DNA of 28,453 bases from positions 1-28,453 of the forward strand of contig JBBDMR010000052.1 in assembly GCA_040878225.1 (NCBI GenBank). The letters are read 5' to 3'. The DNA comes from MA-ANB-1 sp040878225. Lineage in GTDB: Bacteria > Actinomycetota > Acidimicrobiia > Spongiisociales > ZC4RG35. This document shows positions 21,761 to 28,453 of the stretch, one piece after another; the stretch's first letter is position 1, and each line of letters opens with the position of its first letter. The notes under the pieces are model-generated. The model saw nothing but the letters and a program-made list of their open reading frames with translations, was not told the origin of the DNA and ran no database searches. Position numbers and translations under genes: made by a program.

Positions 21761-22270
21761 ATGAGACCTGACTATCTCGACAACCTGGATATCGCCAAGG
21801 AAGAAGAACCGGAGGCAGATCCCGACCTGAGGAAGTTGCTGACCAACTGGCTCGACTATCAGCGGAGGACCTTTCGACGGAAGCTGCGCAATCTCGACGC
21901 CGAGGGCATCGCCCGGATGTCGATTCCACCGGTGGATCTTTCCATCCTGGGTCTGATCCGGCACATGACTCAGATGGAGCATGTCTACTTAGCGTGGGGC
22001 CTCGGAGGCGGCGACCGTGTCATGGTCTATGGAGACGACGACTTCGAAGGCGGCTCACCCGACACGCTCGAAACCGACCTCGCCCTGTATCTGGAGGAGG
22101 TCGAGAAGGCGGACCGGGCGATTGCATCGCTGCCGTCGTTGGAGTCGGAGGGTCTGGGGCACGGCCGTCCGCTGCAGGCGACGCTGATCAAGATGGTTCA
22201 GGAGTACGCGCTCCACAACGGCCAGGCGCACATGCTCCGCTATGCCGCTCTCGGCGAAGTGATCCGCTGA
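21761..22270 (+). CDS. DinB-superfamily (DUF664) protein
   Basis: Four-helix-bundle protein of the DinB/mycothiol-transferase-like superfamily (unrelated to DNA polymerase IV, despite the name). The 169 residues place the likely metal ligands as expected: GLIRHMTQMEHVYLAWG (H68, H74) and EYALHNGQAHMLR (H152, H157). This suggests a bound divalent metal and a thiol-dependent transferase or related role. The substrate is unknown. ATG 21761 lies about 100 nt from LexA box 2; the stretch before it has TAAGAAT but no good ribosome site. The next gene starts directly at its stop codon. Confidence 0.8.
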   Translation: MRPDYLDNLDIAKEEEPEADPDLRKLLTNWLDYQRRTFRRKLRNLDAEGIARMSIPPVDLSILGLIRHMTQMEHVYLAWGLGGGDRVMVYGDDDFEGGSPDTLETDLALYLEEVEKADRAIASLPSLESEGLGHGRPLQATLIKMVQEYALHNGQAHMLRYAALGEVIR

Positions 22271-22277
22271 GTGGATC
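22253..22277 (+). repeat. 25-nt imperfect direct repeat, copy 1
   Basis: Begins GGCGAAGTGATCCGCTGAG and spans the stop of the DinB-like gene and the start of the HIT-like gene. It matches 22727-22751 at 22 of 25 positions. Confidence 0.75.
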
Positions 22278-22726
22278 GTTGGAAACACGACAGGGTGGCC
22301 TCCGCCATCCGCGGTGAGAATCCGACTGTGATGAAACGGATGCCAGGGGGTTTCGCCGTTATCGGAGATGTGCAGTGGCTCCCGGGGTACTCGTTGCTGC
22401 TCACCGACAGCCCTGCAATGCAGAGGCTGTCAGATCTGCCTGCAGACGAACAGTCCAAGTTCCTGACGAGCATGGCCAGACTGGCCCGTGCAGTGGAGAC
22501 GGCGTGCTCGGACCGTGATCCCGACTTCGTGCGGGTGAACATCGAGATCCTCGGCAATGCCGACCCATTTCTCCATGCCCATGTGTGGCCGCGCTACGCC
22601 TGGGAGAGTCCCGACATGCTGACAAGGCCGGTCTGGCTCTACCCCGAATCACATTGGAAAGACCCGACGAAGCAACTCGGCCCCGAGCACAACCAGATTC
22701 GATCGGCGATTACAGCGCTGCTGTAG
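22271..22726 (+). CDS. HIT-like nucleotide-binding protein
   Basis: 151-residue protein resembling the histidine-triad superfamily, whose members act on nucleotide polyphosphates or nucleotidyl conjugates. The supporting stretch is VNIEILGNADPFLHAHVWPRY (90-109): LHAHVW gives two of the three triad histidines (H102, H104), with Trp106 where canonical HIT proteins have the third. The conserved Asn-rich strand before it fits the fold. GTG 22271 follows immediately after the upstream TGA stop, implying translational coupling. Function in this subgroup is unknown, and the superfamily call is moderate. Confidence 0.7.
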   Translation: MDRWKHDRVASAIRGENPTVMKRMPGGFAVIGDVQWLPGYSLLLTDSPAMQRLSDLPADEQSKFLTSMARLARAVETACSDRDPDFVRVNIEILGNADPFLHAHVWPRYAWESPDMLTRPVWLYPESHWKDPTKQLGPEHNQIRSAITALL

Positions 22727-22751
22727 GGCGAAGTGATTCGCTGAGCGGACC
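22727..22751 (+). repeat. 25-nt imperfect direct repeat, copy 2
   Basis: Begins GGCGAAGTGATTCGCTGAG immediately after the HIT-like stop codon. It differs from copy 1 at three positions, all C/T transitions. Confidence 0.75.
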
Positions 22752-22759
22752 CTTCGTCT

Positions 22760-23503
22760 CTAGACCCTGATCGCACCGCCCATAGCGCCCACGTGGTCTG
22801 CGATTATCCGGTAGACCTGCTTCGTGAGGTCACCTGAGTCCGACTGGGTGAGGCCGATGGTGGGGATTGGCTTGTCGACGATCACGGTTACCTCGCCGCC
22901 CTTCACCCACAGCGTTCCGGGCCGCCAGGCCTGGTAGCTGCCATGGATCGTCACCGGGAGCACGGGGAGCCCACTGGCGATGGCCATGGTGAAGGCACCT
23001 TTCTTGAACGGATCGAGCACACCGTCGCGGGGGCGGGTCCCCTCGGGGTAGATGATCAGGCTCCGACCCTTCTCCACGAGCTCCTTGGCCCTCCGATTGA
23101 CCTCGGCGTGCACCGCCGATCGCGCGGACCGGTCGACTTCGATGATCCCGACTGCGCGCATGCCCTGTGCCAGGAGTGGGATGCGGAACAACTCCTTCTT
23201 GGCCAGATAGCGGATGGGAAGGGGCACCGCGAGGAAGCAGGCCATGATGTCGAGGGTGGAGAGATGGTTGCAGACGACCACATATGACTCATCGGCGTCG
23301 ACATTCTCCCCGCCGACGACAGTGAGTTTGGTGCCCGACGCTGCCAGCCAGGCCCGGCTCCAGGCGCGGATGATCCGGTCGATCCATGGTGAGGAATCGT
23401 TGATCGCTGCAATCACGACAACCGTGGGAGCCGCTATGAGCGTTACGACGAGGCCGACTATCGAGGTGACGAAGGTCCGGAGAAGTGTCGTCAGCCATGC
23501 CAT
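22760..23503 (-). CDS. plsC: PlsC-family lysophospholipid (1-acylglycerol-3-phosphate) acyltransferase
   Basis: Membrane-associated acyltransferase, most likely converting lysophosphatidate to phosphatidate. From ATG 23503 the 247-residue protein has an N-terminal membrane helix (about 7-34), the HX4D catalytic motif NHLSTLD (H80, D85), a motif II-like PIRYLAKKELFRIP, the glycerophosphate-binding YPEGTRPRDG (EGTR 154-157) and LPVLPVTIHGSY. Upstream in-frame starts (23587, 23536) would run into or abut the divergent gene. ATG 23503 also has TACGCT 6 nt before it. Acceptor specificity cannot be told; other glycerolipid acyltransferases share these motifs. Confidence 0.88.
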   Translation of the reverse strand: MAWLTTLLRTFVTSIVGLVVTLIAAPTVVVIAAINDSSPWIDRIIRAWSRAWLAASGTKLTVVGGENVDADESYVVVCNHLSTLDIMACFLAVPLPIRYLAKKELFRIPLLAQGMRAVGIIEVDRSARSAVHAEVNRRAKELVEKGRSLIIYPEGTRPRDGVLDPFKKGAFTMAIASGLPVLPVTIHGSYQAWRPGTLWVKGGEVTVIVDKPIPTIGLTQSDSGDLTKQVYRIIADHVGAMGGAIRV

Positions 23504-23509
23504 GCGAGG

Positions 23510-23530
23510 AGCGTAGTTCCGATCTAGTCT
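23510..23530. promoter_or_regulatory. Back-to-back -10 elements between plsC and the 5-FTHF cyclo-ligase gene
   Basis: On the - strand TACGCT (23515-23510) lies 6 nt before the plsC ATG. On the + strand TAGTCT (23525-23530) lies 7 nt before GTG 23538. The entire intergenic space is 34 nt, leaving almost no room for ribosome sites, so both transcripts are likely leaderless. Confidence 0.45.
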
Positions 23531-23537
23531 GCCCATC

Positions 23538-24083
23538 GTGGACAAGCGCGAACTGAGGGCGGAACTGGCGACAGTGCCAGGAGTCACCAGCGAACAGAAT
23601 CAGGCTGTCGTCAACCATCTCTTCAATTGGCTGTCATCCCGACTCCCCGGAACCATCGGCTCCTATCGCGCCCTGGGGGACGAGGTGTCGGTCGACACAC
23701 TGATGGAACGTCTGCCGGGTTGGCGCTGGATCCTGCCCCGGGTCGAAGACGACGGGTCGCTCACCTGGCGCGACGCCAGGCTCCCTCTGGAAACGCACCG
23801 GTGGGGTATGGAGCAACCTCTCGAGTCCGGGCCGGTTATTCCGACGATGGAGATCGACATCTTCCTCGTGCCCGGCCTGGCGTTCGATCGCAACGGCATC
23901 CGGCTCGGCCGCGGCGGGGGTTTCTACGATCGGGAGCTTGCGGTCAAGCGCTCCGATGCGGTTTCGGTCGGGGTCACCGTGGAGAACCGGCTTCGTGATT
24001 CACTCCCGACGGAGGAGCACGATGTCGCCGTGATGTACGTGGCCACAGAGATCGGCGTTATCGAGCCCATTCCCACCAGGTGA
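23538..24083 (+). CDS. 5-formyltetrahydrofolate cyclo-ligase
   Basis: Cytoplasmic one-carbon enzyme converting 5-formyl-THF to 5,10-methenyl-THF with ATP (YgfA/MTHFS family). The 181 residues start with DKRELRAEL and contain IGSYRALGDEVSVDTLM. The family's ATP/phosphate loop is FLVPGLAFDRNGIRLGRGGGFYDR, with the RGGGFYD core, followed by VGVTVENRLRDSLPTEEHDVAV. Its GTG start is 34 nt from divergent plsC. Its 3' end overlaps the convergent oxidoreductase gene by 26 nt. Confidence 0.92.
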   Translation: MDKRELRAELATVPGVTSEQNQAVVNHLFNWLSSRLPGTIGSYRALGDEVSVDTLMERLPGWRWILPRVEDDGSLTWRDARLPLETHRWGMEQPLESGPVIPTMEIDIFLVPGLAFDRNGIRLGRGGGFYDRELAVKRSDAVSVGVTVENRLRDSLPTEEHDVAVMYVATEIGVIEPIPTR

Positions 24084-24477
24084 CACCGGTGATCGCGATG
24101 GAGAGCGCAGGCCCGTCCGGCGGCTGGTCACGGTATTGCGGATACTTCGACTGGAGCAGGGTGCGTGCCGTCCTCAACGTGGCCGGATCGTCGGAGACCG
24201 TTGCCGTCCCATCGACGCGCACCCACCAGAGGCCCGTCCAGTCGTCTTCGTAATGATCGACGAGCAGGGAGACTTCGGGATTGGCCGCGATATTGGCCAG
24301 CCGCCGTAGGGCCGTGGTCGTTTTCGGCTTGCGGTCCACCATCGAATAGACGGTGGCGGCCTCGACGGCGAAGGTGATCGGGACGAGGTGAGGGCTTCCC
24401 GACTCCCGGGTTGTCCCCAGCGAAGCAACTGACGCCCTGGTGAATCTGGCCAGGGCAGTGCCCCGATCAAGCGTCAC
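24058..24477 (-). CDS. PPOX-class, probably F420-dependent oxidoreductase
   Basis: Split-beta-barrel flavin/deazaflavin protein of the pyridoxamine-oxidase-like superfamily. The 139 residues contain SGSPHLVPITFAVEAATVYSMVDRKPKTT, NPEVSLLVDHYEDDWTGLWWVRVDG and KYPQYRDQPPDGPALSIAI. This pattern is typical of an actinobacterial F420-dependent PPOX subgroup. The start is taken as GTG 24477, which overlaps the upstream SGNH gene by 11 nt (GTGACGCTTGA). The frame is open further upstream, but that part lies inside the SGNH gene and lacks family similarity. Cofactor (F420 versus FMN or heme) and substrate are inference. Confidence 0.82.
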   Translation of the reverse strand: MTLDRGTALARFTRASVASLGTTRESGSPHLVPITFAVEAATVYSMVDRKPKTTTALRRLANIAANPEVSLLVDHYEDDWTGLWWVRVDGTATVSDDPATLRTARTLLQSKYPQYRDQPPDGPALSIAITGVTWWEWAR

Positions 24478-25207
24478 TGAGTTCCAGCGCTCGCGCCACT
24501 GTCTTCCAGCCGAGATCGCCCCAGACCTCGTGGCCCCGGGCGCTGACATGGAACAGGTCGGCCGACCACATCCCTCGATCGTCGCGCCACAACTCCATCG
24601 GGCTCTCCCGTTGCGGAACCACCCAGGACCCATGCCTTTCCGCTACCCGTTCGTGGACGGCATTGAACTGCAGCGCACGACGGGAGAGCAGGTGGCGGAG
24701 CGGGGGGAGCAGTCTCGGGATTGTCCCGAGGTCACCGACACCGCTCTGGATGACGGTCGCCCCGGCCGCGATGAAATCAGCGACCAATCTGTTCAGGTTT
24801 TCTTCGAACACTCTGGCGGTGATGCCTTTGAGCGCATCGTTCGCGCCTACCGACAGGATCACCAGGTCGGGCTCGAACTCGAGTCCTGGCTCGAGTTGTT
24901 CGGCGACGAGGTTGTGCGCCATCGAGCCGCCGATTGCAAACGACTTCAACTCGACCCGGTGCGTGTCCGCCAACCGGCGGCAGATGCGGCTGATCCAGAT
25001 CTCGTCGGGGCCACCGACCCCGGGCGCGGTGACAGTGGAGTCGCCGAGCACGGCCACCCGTATCGGGAGGCTGTCTGCATGGCCGAAGGTTGCCGACGGA
25101 TCGAACTCCTCCTGCATCGGCGTACGACGGAGGATTGCATAGAGGAGCTCGACGCTGATAACGGCAAAGGCGCCCAATGCACCACGGAAAATGACCCTGC
25201 GGATCAT
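24467..25207 (-). CDS. SGNH/GDSL-family hydrolase with N-terminal membrane anchor
   Basis: Predicted extracytoplasmic esterase or acyl hydrolase. Residues about 4-26 form a hydrophobic signal/anchor after MIRR. The catalytic blocks follow: block I VLGDSTVT (Ser57), block II GGS (Gly94), block III GAND (Asn123) and block V DLFH (Asp217, His220), so all four SGNH residues are present in 246 residues. The frame ends 9 bases into the oxidoreductase gene, forming a tight two-gene unit on this strand. The substrate is unknown; cell-envelope lipids or acylated sugars are plausible from the anchor. Confidence 0.87.
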   Translation of the reverse strand: MIRRVIFRGALGAFAVISVELLYAILRRTPMQEEFDPSATFGHADSLPIRVAVLGDSTVTAPGVGGPDEIWISRICRRLADTHRVELKSFAIGGSMAHNLVAEQLEPGLEFEPDLVILSVGANDALKGITARVFEENLNRLVADFIAAGATVIQSGVGDLGTIPRLLPPLRHLLSRRALQFNAVHERVAERHGSWVVPQRESPMELWRDDRGMWSADLFHVSARGHEVWGDLGWKTVARALELSDA

Positions 25208-25226
25208 GATGTCGCCGACCCTGTTG

Positions 25227-25529
25227 TCAGCGCTTTCTCTCGATTGCCTCTTTGAGGCTGAACCTCGAGGTCCGGGTCAGGTCGATGACCGCGCCGATCG
25301 CTTCGGAGAAACCGAGCGGGTCTTCGGGAAAGAATTCGAACATCTCGCCGTCGATGTCGAGCGAGAACCGGTAGATCGATGTCCGCTCCGCGGAGACCCG
25401 GCTCATTGGCCAGGAACCTACTGCCACCGGTCCGGCGAAGATCCGGAGCCGTTTGTCGTCGTCGAGTCGGAGGACAACATGGCTGAGATCCAGTGACTCC
25501 CCTTGCATTCTGCCTTCGTATATAGCCAT
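25227..25529 (-). CDS. Unrecognised 100-residue protein
   Basis: I do not recognise this family. The frame (ATG 25529, 100 residues) has codon use like its neighbours and fits neatly between the SGNH gene (start 19 nt downstream) and marR. It has no membrane segment or signal peptide. Beta-strand-like stretches (VVLRLDDDKRLRIFAG, SIYRFSLDIDGEMFEFFP) suggest a small beta-rich domain, ending in a basic helix (SLKEAIERKR). On this strand a TTGACA (25571-25566) and TAGATT lie upstream, but with a 20-nt spacer. It may be cotranscribed with the SGNH and oxidoreductase genes. Confidence 0.65.
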   Translation of the reverse strand: MAIYEGRMQGESLDLSHVVLRLDDDKRLRIFAGPVAVGSWPMSRVSAERTSIYRFSLDIDGEMFEFFPEDPLGFSEAIGAVIDLTRTSRFSLKEAIERKR

Positions 25530-25584
25530 CCCGTCGCATAATCTAGCTCAATTTTACCCCGGGTGTGTCAAGAATCTGGAAGGT

Positions 25585-26088
25585 TCAGGTCGACCGTATC
25601 GCACTGAGAGTGGCGACCACTCGCTCTAGGTCACCAGAATCGAGTTCGAGCCCGGAAAAGACCCTGTTGATGCGCAGAGTTGCGTCCTCCAGAATCGTCT
25701 CACCGGCGGGGAGCAAACGGGCGAGGACAATGCGATTGTCGTGAGATGCCACCTTTCGCCTGATCAGCCCGTCCCGCTCCAGGCGATTGACCGCGCTGGT
25801 CACCGAGGCAGGGTGGACCTGGATGCGGTCGCTGATCTTCCCCATCGGAAGCTGCCGCTCCCGGGCGAAACCGAGGAGGCGCAGGATCTCGAAACGGGCG
25901 AAGGAGAGCCCGAGCGGGGCGAGTGCGGTCTCGATCCGTGCGACCAGGATCCGGTTGACCCTGGTGATTGTGGTCACCGCGGCCATTCCCGGTGCCGCCT
26001 CGTCCCAGCCGTGCGCCTCCCATTGGCGGGTGGCTTCGGCGATGGGGTCTTCGAGGGCTCTGGTCTCGTTCATGGAACCCGAACGCAT
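25585..26088 (-). CDS. MarR-family transcriptional regulator
   Basis: Dimeric winged-helix repressor, usually released by a small ligand. The 167 residues have the MarR layout: helical N-terminus, TALAPLGLSFARFEILRLLGF, recognition region MGKISDRIQVHPASVTSAVNRLERDGLI, wing RRKVASHDNRIVLARLLPAG, and a C-terminal dimerisation helix. ATG 26088 is used; ATG 26073 (MNETRAL) is equally possible and neither has a good ribosome site. It is divergent from icmF, with a perfect palindrome in the gap. Autoregulation plus control of icmF is the natural reading, and an acyl-CoA or its free acid would be a sensible effector, but this is inference. Confidence 0.9.
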   Translation of the reverse strand: MRSGSMNETRALEDPIAEATRQWEAHGWDEAAPGMAAVTTITRVNRILVARIETALAPLGLSFARFEILRLLGFARERQLPMGKISDRIQVHPASVTSAVNRLERDGLIRRKVASHDNRIVLARLLPAGETILEDATLRINRVFSGLELDSGDLERVVATLSAIRST

Positions 26089-26098
26089 TTGGCCGAGG

Positions 26099-26120
26099 AA
26101 TACTTTGACATCAAAGTATT
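26099..26120. promoter_or_regulatory. Palindromic operator, probably for the MarR regulator
   Basis: AATACTTTGA, CA, TCAAAGTATT: perfect 10-bp arms with a 2-nt centre, typical in size and shape for MarR dimers. It lies 11 nt upstream of the marR start and overlaps the icmF -35. Confidence 0.8.
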
Positions 26121-26134
26121 TTATCGCGTAAAGT
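26105..26134 (+). promoter_or_regulatory. Promoter of icmF
   Basis: A perfect TTGACA (26105-26110) lies inside the palindrome, then 18 nt, then TAAAGT (26129-26134). The predicted start near 26141 gives almost no leader before ATG 26145. An alternative -10, TATTTT (26117-26122), would leave GGGAGA (26135-26140) as ribosome site. Confidence 0.55.
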
Positions 26135-26144
26135 GGGAGAGTCG

Positions 26145-28453
26145 ATGGAAAGCTCCCCGTTGGATCAAACCAAGCCCACGAACAATCTCCGGTTTGTCAC
26201 CGCCACCACGCTCTTCGACGGCCATGACGCATCGATAAACATCTTCCGACGCATCCTCCAGTCATCTGGCGCTGAAGTGATTCACCTCGGCCACAATCGG
26301 ACCGGCCTCGACATCGTCGAAACGGCCATCGAAGAAGACGCCCACGCCATCGCCGTCACCTCCTATCAGGGTGGGCACAACGAGTTCTTCCGCTACATGT
26401 GGGACCTCCTCGTCGAGCGCGACGCAACCCACATCCGCCTCTTCGGCGGGGGAGGGGGAACCATCCTCCCCGAGGAAGGAGAGGCGCTGGCCGAGTACGG
26501 GGTGACCAGGATCTATTCACCTGACGACGGGCGGCAGATGGGGCTGACCGGGATGGTCGCCGACATGATCTCGAAGTCTGATTTTCCGCTGGGAGAGCTG
26601 GACGGTCTCGACATCGCACGGCTCAGTGTCGAGAACCGCGATGTTGTGGGCCGGCTGATCTCAGCTGCGGAGAACTACCCCGACAAGTACACAGATGTCT
26701 TCGAGGAGATATCAAAGCGCGCCGACAAGTCGAGCACTCCCGTGGTCGGGATCACCGGCACCGGCGGCTCGGGAAAGTCGAGTCTGGTCGACGAGCTGGT
26801 GCGCCGGTTCCTCGCCGACTTCGAGGAGATAACGGTTGCAGTGATCTCCGTCGACCCCTCGAAACGGAAGTCGGGAGGGGCGTTGCTGGGCGATCGGATC
26901 AGGATGAACTCGCTGCCCCATCCCCGGGGCTACATGAGGTCGCTGGCGACCCGGCAGCCCAACCTCGCCCTCTCGCCGTATGTCTCTGCGGCGGTCGACG
27001 TCGTCAAAGCCGCGGGCTACGACCTGGTGCTGCTGGAGACGTCGGGCATCGGACAGTCCGATACCGAGATCGTCGATCTCTCCGACCACAGCCTCTACGT
27101 GATGACGCCTGAGTACGGGGCAGCAACGCAGCTGGAGAAAATCGACATGCTCGACTTCGCTGACATGGTCTCGATCAATAAAGCCGACAAGCAGGGTGCC
27201 GACGACGCCCTCCGCGACGTCCGCAAGCAATACCGGCGGAACCACCTCGCCTTCGACGGACCCGATGAAGACCTTCCCATCCACCTCACCGTCGCCTCCG
27301 ACTTCAACGACCCTGGCACCAACCGCTTCTATCTGGCTCTCACCAAACGGCTCGGCCTGGAGTCCTCGATCGACCTCAATGTATCCGACGCGGCGAAACA
27401 TCATGTGGTTCCCCCGAACCGGGCGCGATACCTCGCCGAGATCGAAGAAGAGATCGCCCGCTACGACGGGTGGGTGGAGGAACAGGCCGATGCTGCCGAA
27501 GAGCTCTACCGGCTGGAAGGGGCGAAGGAGCACCTCGAAGATGGTGTCATCGCGGCGGCTGAGGAAGCGCTCGACCCGGAGAACAGGAAGGCCCTGGAAC
27601 GGTGGGACGGGCTGGTTGCCGAGTATGCAGGCGAGGAGTTCGTCTATCACGTCAGGGGGAAGGAGATCAAGGTCCCCCTGCATCGTGAGACCCTGAGCCA
27701 CACCCGGGTTCCCAGGGTTGCTCTGCCCCGGTACCGGTCGTGGGGTGACCGGCTCAAGTGGTTGCTTCAGGAGAACGTGCCCGGAGAGTTCCCGTACACC
27801 GCCGGTGTCTTCCCCTTCAAACGCGAGCTGGAGGATCCAACCCGCATGTTCGCCGGTGAGGGGCCGCCGGAGCAGACCAACCGCCGCTTCCACTACCTCG
27901 CGGCCGACCAGCCCGCCATCCGCCTCTCCACCGCCTTCGACTCGGTGACCCTCTATGGCGAAGACCCCCATGAGCGTCCCGACATCTACGGCAAGGTGGG
28001 CAACTCGGGGGTCTCCATCGCCACCCTCGATGACGCCAAGAAGCTTTACTCGGGATTCGACCTGAGCGACCCGGCGACGTCGGTGTCGATGACGATCAAC
28101 GGGCCGGCTCCGATGATCCTCGCCTTTTTCATGAACGCCGCCATCGACCAGGCGTGCGAGAAATACATCGCCGAGAACGAGCTCACCGACGAGGTGGAGG
28201 CGAAGATCGCCGCGATCTACGGCGACCGGCCCCGGCCGCAGTACCACGGCGAGTTGCCGCCGGGCCACGACGGACTGGGGTTGATGCTGCTCGGGGTGAC
28301 CGGCGACCAGGTGGTCCCCTCCGATGTCTACGAGACCTTGAAGGCGGAGACGATGTCCCGGGTGCGGGGAACGGTCCAGGCCGACATCCTCAAGGAAGAC
28401 CAGGCCCAGAACACCTGCATCTTCTCCACCGAGTTCGCCCTGCGGATGATGGG
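26145..28453 (+). CDS. icmF: Fused isobutyryl-CoA mutase / G-protein chaperone, 3'-truncated by window edge
   Basis: Adenosylcobalamin enzyme interconverting isobutyryl-CoA and n-butyryl-CoA, with its GTPase chaperone built in. ATG 26145 opens a frame running through the window end (769 complete codons; the family is about 1080 residues). Order of parts: B12-binding domain with FDGHDASI (D25, H27 as cobalt ligand), SSGAEVIHLGHNRT and LFGGGGGTILP; MeaI-like P-loop GTPase with GTGGSGKSS (205-213), SVDPS, LLETSGIGQSD and NKAD; a linker; then the mutase barrel from about 545 (FPYTAGVFPFKRELEDPTRMFAGEG, SMTINGPAPM). Gln755 before NTCIF replaces the Arg that methylmalonyl-CoA mutases use for the substrate carboxylate, which supports isobutyryl-CoA or a related branched substrate. 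It is divergent from marR. Confidence 0.95.
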   Translation, partial: MESSPLDQTKPTNNLRFVTATTLFDGHDASINIFRRILQSSGAEVIHLGHNRTGLDIVETAIEEDAHAIAVTSYQGGHNEFFRYMWDLLVERDATHIRLFGGGGGTILPEEGEALAEYGVTRIYSPDDGRQMGLTGMVADMISKSDFPLGELDGLDIARLSVENRDVVGRLISAAENYPDKYTDVFEEISKRADKSSTPVVGITGTGGSGKSSLVDELVRRFLADFEEITVAVISVDPSKRKSGGALLGDRIRMNSLPHPRGYMRSLATRQPNLALSPYVSAAVDVVKAAGYDLVLLETSGIGQSDTEIVDLSDHSLYVMTPEYGAATQLEKIDMLDFADMVSINKADKQGADDALRDVRKQYRRNHLAFDGPDEDLPIHLTVASDFNDPGTNRFYLALTKRLGLESSIDLNVSDAAKHHVVPPNRARYLAEIEEEIARYDGWVEEQADAAEELYRLEGAKEHLEDGVIAAAEEALDPENRKALERWDGLVAEYAGEEFVYHVRGKEIKVPLHRETLSHTRVPRVALPRYRSWGDRLKWLLQENVPGEFPYTAGVFPFKRELEDPTRMFAGEGPPEQTNRRFHYLAADQPAIRLSTAFDSVTLYGEDPHERPDIYGKVGNSGVSIATLDDAKKLYSGFDLSDPATSVSMTINGPAPMILAFFMNAAIDQACEKYIAENELTDEVEAKIAAIYGDRPRPQYHGELPPGHDGLGLMLLGVTGDQVVPSDVYETLKAETMSRVRGTVQADILKEDQAQNTCIFSTEFALRMM

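Noticed and set aside
21761..22270. DNA polymerase IV, because of the DinB name and nearby SOS box
   Set aside because: The protein is a 169-residue four-helix metal-binding DinB-superfamily (DUF664) protein with no polymerase motifs.
24478..24633. N-terminal extension of the PPOX oxidoreductase frame
   Set aside because: The 52 extra residues lie inside the SGNH gene in another frame and show no family similarity; GTG 24477 is the better start.
26712..28268. A 518-codon open frame on the - strand opposite icmF
   Set aside because: The + strand frame is an unmistakable IcmF with B12, P-loop and mutase motifs; the antisense product has no recognisable domain.

Overview
The window looks like a chromosomal segment of a GC-rich actinobacterium, and I would guess a deep-branching one such as an Acidimicrobiia relative. 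That placement is inference from four things: the dxr–rseP–ispG order, a LexA operator of the mycobacterial type (CGAAC-N4-GTTCG), ImuA'/ImuB-type mutagenesis genes, and a DUF222/HNH protein. Several genes also have a TANNNT -10 element 6-7 nt before the start codon, which fits leaderless transcription as is common in this phylum. No rRNA, tRNA, CRISPR array, transposase or phage gene is visible.

Region 1 (1-5120, + strand): the 3' part of dxr, the site-2 protease rseP/rip1, ispG and proS. dxr and ispG are two steps of the MEP isoprenoid pathway.

Region 2 (5121-15351, + strand): a transcription/translation/RNA-processing operon, rimP-nusA-infB-rbfA-nrnA-truB-ribF-rpsO-pnp. It opens with a good sigma70-like promoter plus a leader hairpin and closes with a near-textbook intrinsic terminator. 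The usual ylxR/rnpM gene between nusA and infB is absent. The rpsO-pnp gap holds three hairpins, and PNPase has an unusual Gly/Arg/Asp-rich tail.

Region 3 (15363-21662): an Fpg-like DNA glycosylase converges on a crotonase-family gene. Divergent from the crotonase is imuA'-imuB, the SOS mutasome accessory pair, with a perfect LexA box in the promoter spacer. The branched-chain amino-acid exporter pair azlC-azlD follows. A DUF222/HNH endonuclease gene on the - strand has an identical 16-nt LexA box upstream. The two inverted LexA boxes bracket this segment, so the DNA-damage response is its clearest regulatory theme.

Region 4 (21761-25529): a mix of small housekeeping and accessory genes. These are a DinB/DUF664 protein, a HIT-like protein flanked by a 25-nt imperfect direct repeat, a PlsC-like acyltransferase divergent from 5-formyl-THF cyclo-ligase, a two-gene - strand cluster (SGNH hydrolase, PPOX/F420-type oxidoreductase), and one unrecognised 100-aa protein.

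Region 5 (25585-28453): a MarR regulator divergent from icmF, the fused isobutyryl-CoA mutase/G-protein chaperone, which runs off the window end. A perfect 22-nt palindrome between them overlaps a TTGACA -35 box and is the likely MarR operator.

All assignments come from reading motifs by eye; no database search was possible.
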